A stretch of DNA of 8,825 bases, from contig PMIG01000263.1 in NCBI GenBank assembly GCA_003157055.1, positions 1-8,825 on the forward strand, in the 5' to 3' direction. Shown here one piece after another: positions 1 to 6,286 of the stretch (its first letter is position 1; each line of letters starts with the position of its first letter). The notes under the pieces are model-generated. The model made no database searches and was not told the origin of the DNA. It saw only the letters and a list, made by a program, of their open reading frames with translations. The position numbers and the translations under genes were made by a program. This DNA comes from Bacteroidales bacterium (GTDB lineage Bacteria; Bacteroidota; Bacteroidia; Bacteroidales; VadinHA17).

Positions 1-1533
1 GTTCAGGATTGGTTTTACTGGGAGCCTAATGTTATAGGATCTCATGTGATGTGGCCTGAAAGGTACCCCAACCCTAAAGCAATGGTGGATGAGCTGCATA
101 AAGCAAATATACATGCCATGATTTCGATCTGGCCTGTCTTCTCGAAAGGAACAAATACTTTCGACCAGATGGCACATTCCGGCGGAATGACGGATATTCT
201 CTGGGATAACGCGATGACACATATCCTCGATAGCTATTATGATGCCCACAGTCCGCAGGCCCGGCAGCTTTACTGGAAGCAGGCTTACGACAGCCTGGTA
301 GGACGTTATGGATGGGATGCCTGGTGGGTCGATCAGTGCGAACCCGATAACGGAGGCAATCTTGATGCGAGAAGGAAAAGCAACTTCGCAATCGGAAGAG
401 GTATCGATTATTTTAATACATATTCCCTGATGCATTCAACCGGTTTGTACGATAACTGGAGAAAGGATATCCCCGAAAAAAGAGCCTTCTTCCTCATCCG
501 TCAGTCTTTTGCCGGTGAACAAAGGAATGCCGCAACCTTATGGTCGTCAGATATTACCTGTACATGGAATGCTTTCAGGAACCAGGTACCTCAGGGAATT
601 AATGCCTGTGCATCGGGTATTCCTTACTGGACTTCTGATATCGGAGGGTATCATTTTCACTGGATGCCGCCTGACTGGTCAACTCCGTCTAACCGCGAGC
701 TGTTTACCCGATGGTTCCAGTTCGGCGCTTTCAGCCCTATTTTCAGGATACATGGGAAAGGTGAGAGGGCACTCTTCTCCGACAACTGGGATGCTAAAAC
801 AAAATCAATCCTCCTGAATTACGATAACCTGCGTTACAGGCTTATACCATATATTTATTCTCTTTCGTGGAGGGTTACCAGCCAAGGCTATACCATTATG
901 AGGTCGCTTGCATTCGATTTCAGGGAGGATGAAGACATTAAGTCAATTCCCGACCAGTATATGTTTGGCTCTGCATTCCTGGTGAATCCAGTCACCAGGC
1001 CAATGTACTCGCTTCCGGGAACAAAAGATCTGAAAGGTACACGGAAAGTCTACCTTCCCAAATCGGCAGGATGGTATGACTTCTGGACAGGCAAGCTGAT
1101 TCCGGGCGGACAGACAATCGATGCAGCAGCCCCAATTGAAACCATTCCGCTATATGTAAAAGCCGGTTCCATAGTGCCCATGGGTCCATATCTTCAATAT
1201 GCAACAGAAAAAGCTTCCGACCCGCTTGAGATACGTATATATCCGGGCGCCAATGCAGAGTTTGTATTATATGAGGACGAAAATGATACTTACAATTACG
1301 AACAGGGCAAATATTCCACAATTATTATGAGCTGGAATGAAACGGAGAATACCTTAACGATCGGCAGCCGCCAGGGCAACTTCCCGGGAATGCTGAAGGA
1401 CCGGACCTTACGGATAGTCTGGGTTAGCAGTAATAACGGAACCGGGATTGAACCGGCCAAACAGGCATTGACTGTTCAATATTCAGGGAAGGAACTTAAA
1501 ATTAATTCAAATTTAAAGCATATAAACAAGTAG
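1..1533 (+). CDS. GH31 alpha-glycosidase, probably alpha-xylosidase (5' end missing)
   Basis: The frame is open from base 1 to the TAG at 1531-1533, giving 510 codons. The GTG or ATG codons at 46 and 49 are internal, because the residues before them (VQDWFYWEP) already belong to the GH31 barrel. Seen in the sequence, numbering from base 1: RYPNPKAMVDELHK and HAMISIWP of the early barrel; WWVDQCEP with the expected nucleophile Asp111; WSSDI with the expected acid/base Asp184; WTSDIGGY; and WFQFGAFSPIFRIHG, which supplies substrate-site Arg and His. A C-terminal beta domain follows (YDFWTGKLIPGG, IPLYVKAGSIVPMGP, YPGANAEFVLYEDE). Family knowledge: GH31 enzymes are retaining alpha-glycosidases. 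The WWxDxxEP form is common in Bacteroidota enzymes that remove alpha-xylose from xyloglucan oligosaccharides, but alpha-glucosidases share the fold, so the substrate is an inference. Full-length relatives run roughly 700-950 residues, so the N-terminal beta domain and signal peptide lie outside the window. It is followed at 65 bp by the epimerase gene on the same strand. Confidence 0.93.
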   Translation, partial: VQDWFYWEPNVIGSHVMWPERYPNPKAMVDELHKANIHAMISIWPVFSKGTNTFDQMAHSGGMTDILWDNAMTHILDSYYDAHSPQARQLYWKQAYDSLVGRYGWDAWWVDQCEPDNGGNLDARRKSNFAIGRGIDYFNTYSLMHSTGLYDNWRKDIPEKRAFFLIRQSFAGEQRNAATLWSSDITCTWNAFRNQVPQGINACASGIPYWTSDIGGYHFHWMPPDWSTPSNRELFTRWFQFGAFSPIFRIHGKGERALFSDNWDAKTKSILLNYDNLRYRLIPYIYSLSWRVTSQGYTIMRSLAFDFREDEDIKSIPDQYMFGSAFLVNPVTRPMYSLPGTKDLKGTRKVYLPKSAGWYDFWTGKLIPGGQTIDAAAPIETIPLYVKAGSIVPMGPYLQYATEKASDPLEIRIYPGANAEFVLYEDENDTYNYEQGKYSTIIMSWNETENTLTIGSRQGNFPGMLKDRTLRIVWVSSNNGTGIEPAKQALTVQYSGKELKINSNLKHINK

Positions 1534-1560
1534 CTGATTTTACGATACCGTTATTCCATA

Positions 1561-1592
1561 TTATTAATTTTAATATTTTATTAAAATAATAA
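1561..1592. repeat. A/T-only imperfect inverted repeat before the epimerase gene
   Basis: The left arm at 1561-1574 (TTATTAATTTTAAT) and the right arm at 1580-1592 (ATTAAAATAATAA) are reverse complements apart from one missing base, around a 5-base ATTTT loop. The repeat ends six bases before the ATG at 1599. It contains no G or C, so a stable terminator is unlikely. It could be a protein-binding site, or an unstructured A/T-rich leader of the kind that helps translation initiation in Bacteroidota. I see no convincing TTTG / TAnnTTTG promoter pair in 1534-1598. Confidence 0.4.
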
Positions 1593-1598
1593 ATCTTT

Positions 1599-2597
1599 AT
1601 GAAAAGAATTGTAGTTGCAGGCGCCGGTGGTTTTATAGCCGGACATCTGGTAAAAGAGCTGATTAAAAAAGGCCATGCAGTAAGGGCAGTCGATATTAAA
1701 CCATTAAATGAATGGTACCAGGTATCCGAAGAAGCAGATAATTATGTTCTTGATCTTCGTCTCAGGGAGAATTGCCATAAGGCTGTTAATGGATGCAATG
1801 AAGTACTCAATTTTGCTGCTGACATGGGCGGTATGGGCTTTATAGAAAACAATAAAGCCGCCTGCATGATAACCGTCCTTATAAATACTCATCTGCTGAT
1901 CGCTGCCCGTGAATGTGGAATTGACAGGTATTTTTATGCATCATCCGCTTGTGTGTACAATGGCGATAAACAGACTGATCCTGATAATCCGGGATTAAAG
2001 GAATCTGATGCCTACCCTGCTATGGCTGAGGATGGATATGGCTGGGAAAAGCTTTTCAGCGAACGTATGTGCCGCCATTTTTCAGAGGATTTTGGACTGA
2101 CGACCAGGGTTGCCAGGTTCCATAATGTATATGGGCCATTCGGTACGTTTGATGGTGGCCGCGAAAAAGCTCCTGCGGCAATCTGTAGGAAAGTAATCGA
2201 AGCCGGCATAACCGGTAGGAAAGATATCGTTATATGGGGTGATGGTTTCCAGACCAGGAGCTTTATGTACATCGATGATTGTATAAAAGGTATTCAGGAT
2301 ATCATGTACAGTAATATCAACGTGCCGATAAACCTCGGAAGCACTGAAATGGTTTCCATAAACGAGCTTGTTGACATCGTGGAGGATATTGCAGGATTGA
2401 AGCTCCAGCGGAAATATGACCCTGATGCCCCGAAGGGGGTCAGGGGACGGAACAGCGATAATACCCTGATCAAAAAATACCTTAACTGGGAACCATCCAT
2501 TCCGCTTAGGGATGGAATGAAGAAAACATATGACTGGATACAAGAACAGATTATATCTGAGAAGGGTAAGAAGAAGATTGAAAGATTCAACAAATGA
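1599..2597 (+). CDS. NAD-dependent sugar-nucleotide epimerase, GDP-mannose 3,5-epimerase-like
   Basis: A 332-residue extended SDR protein, presumably cytosolic since no signal is visible. The Rossmann motif is GAGGFIAG at residues 8-15. The active-site region reads AADMGGMGFI (73-82), SSACVY with Cys118, YGWEK with Tyr147 and Lys151, FHNVYGPFGT, GGREKAPAA with Lys190, WGDGFQTRSF and RGRNSDN (284-288 region). From memory, plant GDP-mannose 3,5-epimerase uses Cys145, Tyr174, Lys178 and Lys217. All four fall here at a constant offset of 27 residues, which points to a nearly gapless match over the catalytic core. The plant enzyme converts GDP-D-mannose to GDP-L-galactose and GDP-L-gulose through a keto intermediate. 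The class call is strong, but the actual nucleotide and sugar are not shown by the sequence. ATG at 1599 is chosen because the nucleotide-binding strand starts immediately after it. The next gene starts 6-12 bases after the stop in the same frame, suggesting co-translation and a shared pathway. Confidence 0.88.
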   Translation: MKRIVVAGAGGFIAGHLVKELIKKGHAVRAVDIKPLNEWYQVSEEADNYVLDLRLRENCHKAVNGCNEVLNFAADMGGMGFIENNKAACMITVLINTHLLIAARECGIDRYFYASSACVYNGDKQTDPDNPGLKESDAYPAMAEDGYGWEKLFSERMCRHFSEDFGLTTRVARFHNVYGPFGTFDGGREKAPAAICRKVIEAGITGRKDIVIWGDGFQTRSFMYIDDCIKGIQDIMYSNINVPINLGSTEMVSINELVDIVEDIAGLKLQRKYDPDAPKGVRGRNSDNTLIKKYLNWEPSIPLRDGMKKTYDWIQEQIISEKGKKKIERFNK

Positions 2598-2603
2598 CCT
2601 GTT

Positions 2604-3746
2604 TTGGCTGTGAAAAATAAAAAAGTTCTCATAAGCGGTTGTTTCGACCTTCTTCATGGTGGCCATATTGCATTTTTTAAAACCGCTGCTGTATATGGAA
2701 AAGTATATGTAAGCATTGGGAGGGATGAAAATCTTTTTTCTTTGAAAGGGAAAAAACCATATTTTTCTGAGGATGAACGACTTTATATAGTTAAGTCAGT
2801 TAGATATGTCGAAGATGCATTCCTGGCCTCCGGTTCCGGCATGCTCGATTTTGAACCGGATTTAAGGAGGATTAAACCTGACTTCTTCATAGTAAATCAG
2901 GATGGGCATACTCCTGAAAAGGAAAAGCTTTGTAAAGAGCTGGGTATTGAATACATATTGTTGGATCGTACTCCGGAACCGGGGTTGCCGGCACGCTCAA
3001 GCTCAGGAACCAAGCGTTATATGCGATTTCCATACCGGCTTTGTATTGCCGGCGGCTGGATCGATCAGCCTTGGGTATCTGAAATACATTCGGGTTCGGT
3101 AGTGGTTGCTCAGATCTGGCCTACCATGGATTTTAACGACCGCTCGGGTCTTGCAACTAGCTCGCGAAGCGTGGGAATAAAGCTTTGGGGAGACAGGTAT
3201 CCTGACGGCGATCATGAACAGAATGCCAGGATGCTCTTTGGAGCCGAGAATCCTCCCGGTAAGGAATATATTTCCGGTTCTCAGGATCATATAGGATTGC
3301 TTTACCCCGGGATCAGCCGGCTGGATTACAATGGAAAGTACTGGCCTGCGAGAATAGAATCGATCGTTGTTGAGGAGACTTGTGACTGGCTGTCCGATGT
3401 TATCCATCTGGTTCCTCTTGAGCCACGACCTCAGGGGTACGACCCTTTGAAAATAATGAACCTTGAAAAGACTGTTGTAAAGGAGCTTGGAGAGGCAGGG
3501 GAGAGATGCTGGGAGGCAGTTATAAAAAAAGACATTGCCATGCTTGGCAAATCAATGACTGATACTTTGCTGTCATGGAAAAAGATGCTTCCCCTGACGG
3601 TCCCGGATTGGGTAATGAAAGAGCTCGAAACAAACTACCTTCCTTATTACCCGGGAGCCATAACATCAGGAAGCGGAGGCGGCTACATGATGGTAGCATC
3701 AGAAAAAGCTGTCCCGGGAGCTATTAATATAAAGGTGAGGTGTTAA
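2604..3746 (+). CDS. Bifunctional HxGH nucleotidylyltransferase / GHMP-type sugar kinase fusion
   Basis: Two domains are visible in 380 residues. Residues 7-137 form a cytidylyltransferase-like domain: GCFDLLHGGH at 12-21 with the HxGH catalytic pair His18 and His21, SIGRDENL, LKGKKPYFSEDER, RYVEDAFL, IKPDFFIVNQDG, and RSSSGTK in the place of the usual ISTT-type loop. This closely resembles the nucleotidylyltransferase half of HldE and glycerol-3-phosphate cytidylyltransferase. Residues 140-380 look like a compact GHMP kinase of the HddA/fucokinase type: PYRLCIAGGWIDQP (143-156), phosphate-loop motif SGLATSS (181-187), GSQDH with probable catalytic Asp228, and the closing glycine-rich motif SGSGGGY (355-361). 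Inference: it phosphorylates a sugar at C1 and transfers the product to a nucleotide, feeding the upstream epimerase. No ATG is available: the only in-frame starts that keep the HxGH motif are TTG at 2604 and GTG at 2610. I give the longer one, but GTG is equally plausible. The kinase part, about 240 residues, is shorter than the usual 300-350, so loss of activity cannot be excluded. Confidence 0.8.
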   Translation: MAVKNKKVLISGCFDLLHGGHIAFFKTAAVYGKVYVSIGRDENLFSLKGKKPYFSEDERLYIVKSVRYVEDAFLASGSGMLDFEPDLRRIKPDFFIVNQDGHTPEKEKLCKELGIEYILLDRTPEPGLPARSSSGTKRYMRFPYRLCIAGGWIDQPWVSEIHSGSVVVAQIWPTMDFNDRSGLATSSRSVGIKLWGDRYPDGDHEQNARMLFGAENPPGKEYISGSQDHIGLLYPGISRLDYNGKYWPARIESIVVEETCDWLSDVIHLVPLEPRPQGYDPLKIMNLEKTVVKELGEAGERCWEAVIKKDIAMLGKSMTDTLLSWKKMLPLTVPDWVMKELETNYLPYYPGAITSGSGGGYMMVASEKAVPGAINIKVRC

Positions 3747-3750
3747 AGAC

Positions 3751-3776
3751 AAAAGATAAAAGATAAAAGATAAAAG
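3751..3776 (+). repeat. Tandem heptamer AAAAGAT, 3.7 copies
   Basis: AAAAGAT occurs at 3751-3757, 3758-3764 and 3765-3771, followed by a partial AAAAG at 3772-3776. It begins four bases after the stop of the kinase-fusion gene. The 94 bases 3747-3840 contain only 18 pyrimidines on the + strand, so this is part of a strongly purine-biased stretch. Such an array could change copy number by slippage. No function is visible. Confidence 0.75.
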
Positions 3777-3783
3777 GGGAAAG

Positions 3784-3825
3784 GCACTAGGCACTAGGCA
3801 ATAGTAAAAAGGTAAAAGGCAATAG
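3784..3825 (+). repeat. Heptamer GCACTAG/GCAATAG repeat cluster
   Basis: GCACTAG stands at 3784-3790 and 3791-3797, the variant GCAATAG at 3798-3804, and a second GCAATAG at 3819-3825 after a TAAAAAGGTAAAAG insert. The unit has the same 7-base length as the AAAAGAT array just upstream. It is non-coding on both strands: a minus-strand frame across it gives only low-complexity residues. It may belong to a repeat family dispersed in the genome, but that cannot be seen from one copy. Confidence 0.65.
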
Positions 3826-3843
3826 TGAAGAAAGAATAAAGAT

Positions 3844-3869
3844 CCCCTCCCTGGAGGGAGTGGGGTGGG
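3844..3869. repeat. G/C-rich imperfect palindrome, REP-like or terminator-like
   Basis: CCCCTCCCT at 3844-3852 can pair with AGGGA (3855-3859) and GGGG (3862-3865), with a GT bulge and a GG turn, and TGGGTTTAT follows. The only other G/C-rich hairpin-forming segment near it is absent, since the surrounding spacer is almost pure A and G. It could end transcription of the GH31-epimerase-kinase genes before the fucosidase gene, although the following T-run is only three bases. My recollection is that CCTCCC...GGGAGGGGTGGG hairpins recur between genes in Bacteroidota genomes, so a dispersed palindrome is the other reading. Confidence 0.5.
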
Positions 3870-3925
3870 TTTATACGAGTAAAAAAGAAAAAAGATAAAA
3901 GTCACAAGACAAAAGTTAAAGGATT

Positions 3926-5443
3926 ATGAAAACATCATTAAAAAGCAAGACCGGTTTTTTGGCGCTGCTCTGTTTTTTAACATTTGTTACAATTTCAGCG
4001 CAGCAAGGGAAGCTTCCGATTGCTGAAGGTCCTTACAAGCCGACGGACGAATCTTTGATGCAGTATAAGTATCCTGATTGGTTCCGCGATGCCAAGTTTG
4101 GAATATGGGCACACTGGGGACCGCAGGCAGTTCCCCGTCAGGGCGACTGGTATGCAAGGAGAATGTATCAGGAGAAAGATCCGGCTTACAAGTATCATAT
4201 TGAACATTATGGACATCCATCGGTATTCGGTTATAAGGATATAATCCCCTTATGGAAGGCCGAAAAATGGGATCCCGATAAGCTGATGGCATTATATAAA
4301 AAGACCGGGGCAAAATATTTTGTCAGCATGGGCACTCATCACGACAATTTCTTCCTGTGGAATTCAAAGATCCACAAGTGGAATGCAGTTAACATGGGGC
4401 CCAAAAAGGACGTGGTAGGCACATGGCAGGAAGCTGCCAAAAAACAGGGGCTTAAATTTGGAGTCTCTGAGCACCTGGGGGCTAGCTATACCTGGTTCCA
4501 GGCTTCACATGGCTCCGACAAGGAGGGGCCAAAGGCCGGAGTGCCTTATGATGGAGCTGATCCTCAGTTCAGCGATCTTTATCACGATGGCACCACTCCT
4601 GACGATAAAGGATGGTTAACCAATAACCTAATATTCCAGATAGAGTGGTTCCGCAGTATCAGGGAACTGATAGATAATTATCATCCCGATCTCCTTTACT
4701 CTGACTGCTCAATGCCTTTCGAGAATGTGGGACGAAGCCTGATAGCCCATTATTATAATCAGGATATTGCAAGGAATAACGGGAATATTGAGGTGGTTTA
4801 TACCTGCAAACAGGCATCCGGAGGAAAATGGGTACAGGATGTCGAGCGTGGAGTGCTGGATTCTCTTAGCAACTATCCCTGGCAGACGGATACTTCAATA
4901 GGGGACTGGTATTACCGGACCGGGCAGAAGTATAAAACCTCCAACGAGGTTATTCAGATGCTCGTTGATATTGTAAGTAAAAATGGCAACTTGCTTCTGA
5001 ATGTAGTGCAGACTCCCGAAGGCGACCTTGAACCGGATATGCTTCATATACTTGATGAGATAGGCATATGGACTGCTGCCAACGGGGAAGGAATATACGG
5101 AACCAGGCCATGGAAGATCTTTGGAGAAGAACCTGAGGGTCTGCAACAGGTTAAGCGGGGACAATTTGATGAGAATTATAAATTAAGCTTTAAAGATATC
5201 AGGTTCACAACAAAGGATGGTAACCTCTATGCTTTCTGCCTTGGCATACCGACTGAGGACATTATCATAAAATCACTGGGAAAAAATTCCTCATTTGTAG
5301 AGAATCAGGTGTCTTCCGTTAAAATGATGGGAGTCGATGTCAAAGTAAAATGGTCCCAGGAAAATGACAGGCTGGTAATTAAAAAACCTTCCAGGATACC
5401 TTCATGGCAGGTATTGGGATTTAAAATAGAATTCAAAAAATAG
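3926..5443 (+). CDS. Secreted GH29 alpha-L-fucosidase
   Basis: A 505-residue protein of ordinary GH29 length, hydrolysing terminal alpha-L-fucose with retention. Residues 1-25 form a Sec signal peptide: lysine-rich start, hydrophobic FLALLCFLTFV, likely cleavage after VTISA before QQG. The catalytic barrel shows WFRDAKFGIWAHWGPQAVP (52-70), HHDNFFLW (138-145), GVSEHLGASY, and PDLLYSD (254-260), where Asp260 is the expected nucleophile. It then shows PWQTDTSIGDWYY (318-330), NGNLLLNVVQTPEGDL, and a C-terminal beta domain from about 400 on. The Tyr in LLYSDC replaces the Trp often seen two residues before the nucleophile. ATG at 3926 is chosen because it gives a complete signal peptide. The acid/base residue varies in GH29 and I do not assign it. 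The 179-bp repeat-rich spacer upstream suggests a separate transcription start, and the esterase gene follows 15 bp downstream. Linkage preference is not determined; some members also accept alpha-L-galactose. Confidence 0.95.
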   Translation: MKTSLKSKTGFLALLCFLTFVTISAQQGKLPIAEGPYKPTDESLMQYKYPDWFRDAKFGIWAHWGPQAVPRQGDWYARRMYQEKDPAYKYHIEHYGHPSVFGYKDIIPLWKAEKWDPDKLMALYKKTGAKYFVSMGTHHDNFFLWNSKIHKWNAVNMGPKKDVVGTWQEAAKKQGLKFGVSEHLGASYTWFQASHGSDKEGPKAGVPYDGADPQFSDLYHDGTTPDDKGWLTNNLIFQIEWFRSIRELIDNYHPDLLYSDCSMPFENVGRSLIAHYYNQDIARNNGNIEVVYTCKQASGGKWVQDVERGVLDSLSNYPWQTDTSIGDWYYRTGQKYKTSNEVIQMLVDIVSKNGNLLLNVVQTPEGDLEPDMLHILDEIGIWTAANGEGIYGTRPWKIFGEEPEGLQQVKRGQFDENYKLSFKDIRFTTKDGNLYAFCLGIPTEDIIIKSLGKNSSFVENQVSSVKMMGVDVKVKWSQENDRLVIKKPSRIPSWQVLGFKIEFKK

Positions 5444-5458
5444 CTTAACAGATCCGAC

Positions 5459-6220
5459 ATGGGAAATCCGAACAATTCTCGCCGCTCATTTTTGAAGAAA
5501 GCTGCACTGGGAAGCCTTGCAGCGATAAGTATTCCCGAGATTCTGGCCGCTTCATCTCCAAAGTACAGGCTGAAACATATTTCTTTGTTAAAAGGGCAGA
5601 CCATTCTGTTCCAGGGTGATTCAATCACCGATTGGGGAAGAGCCAAGGATGACCCCGGATTTAATACCTCCCACAGCCTGGGGTCAGGATATCCCATGCT
5701 GACTGCAGCAGCAATCCTTGAGAAGCATGCTGACCTTGATCTCAAGATATACAATAAGGGTATATCAGGGAATAAGGTTTACCAGCTTGTCGATAGATGG
5801 GAGACTGACTGCTTTGCGATTAAGCCCGATATATTAAGCATTCTCATTGGAGTTAACGATATATGGCATAAGCTTAATGGCACTTATAACGGCACAGTTG
5901 AAATTTACAGAAAGGATTATATCGCCCTGCTTGAGATGACAAAGAAAGTTCTTCCTGATGTGAAGCTGATAATTGGTGAGCCTTTCGGTGTGCGCGGGAT
6001 AAAAGCTGTCAATGATAACTGGTACCCTGAATTCTATGAATATCAAAAAGCTGCACATGATGTTGCCTCTCAGTTCGGAGCTGCATTCATCCCATACCAG
6101 GCAATTTTTGACGAGGCCCAAAAACATGCTCCGGGCGTTTACTGGACTGCTGACGGTGTTCATCCTACGCTCGCAGGTGCACAGCTGATGACTCAGGCAT
6201 GGCTGGCTGCTGTAATATAA
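5459..6220 (+). CDS. Tat-exported SGNH/GDSL hydrolase, probable carbohydrate acetylesterase
   Basis: A 253-residue SGNH hydrolase with all four conserved blocks. Block I is FQGDSITD with nucleophile Ser55. Block II is GISGN with Gly104. Block III is GVND with Asn133. Block V is DGVHP with Asp232 and His235. The N-terminus carries a twin-arginine signal, SRRSFLKK at 7-14, followed by AALGSLAAISIPEILAA, so the folded enzyme is probably exported to the periplasm. Within this fold, carbohydrate-active members remove O-acetyl groups from plant polysaccharides. The position 15 bp behind a fucosidase gene supports that role, but lipase or thioesterase activity cannot be excluded from sequence. The start at 5459 gives a typical short n-region before the two arginines. 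It is probably co-transcribed with the fucosidase. Confidence 0.92.
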   Translation: MGNPNNSRRSFLKKAALGSLAAISIPEILAASSPKYRLKHISLLKGQTILFQGDSITDWGRAKDDPGFNTSHSLGSGYPMLTAAAILEKHADLDLKIYNKGISGNKVYQLVDRWETDCFAIKPDILSILIGVNDIWHKLNGTYNGTVEIYRKDYIALLEMTKKVLPDVKLIIGEPFGVRGIKAVNDNWYPEFYEYQKAAHDVASQFGAAFIPYQAIFDEAQKHAPGVYWTADGVHPTLAGAQLMTQAWLAAVI

Positions 6221-6286
6221 CCGGGATATTTTGTAAGTTTAACAGGTTGTTACTTCACGTAATTTACTTTAAAATATTTGCAGACT

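Noticed and set aside
46..51. GTG/ATG as the start of the GH31 gene
   Set aside because: The frame is open to base 1 and the residues before these codons match the GH31 barrel, so the gene is truncated by the window rather than starting here.
2082..2666. 194-codon open frame on the minus strand
   Set aside because: It lies antisense to the epimerase and the start of the kinase-fusion gene, has no recognisable motifs, and the + strand proteins there have full family motifs.
3699..3905. Minus-strand frame giving a hydrophobic 68-residue peptide
   Set aside because: Its hydrophobic composition is the direct result of the purine-rich repeats on the + strand being read in reverse (runs of F, L, Y). 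There is no independent sign of a gene.
5305..5754. 149-codon minus-strand frame across the fucosidase-esterase junction
   Set aside because: It is antisense to two well-supported genes, including the esterase active-site Ser region, and shows no motif of its own.
6229..6280. Bacteroidota-type promoter (TTTG and AATATTTG) before the cupin gene
   Set aside because: The upstream TTTG is about 40 bases from the downstream element, rather than around 20, and the downstream element departs from TAnnTTTG and would leave no leader.
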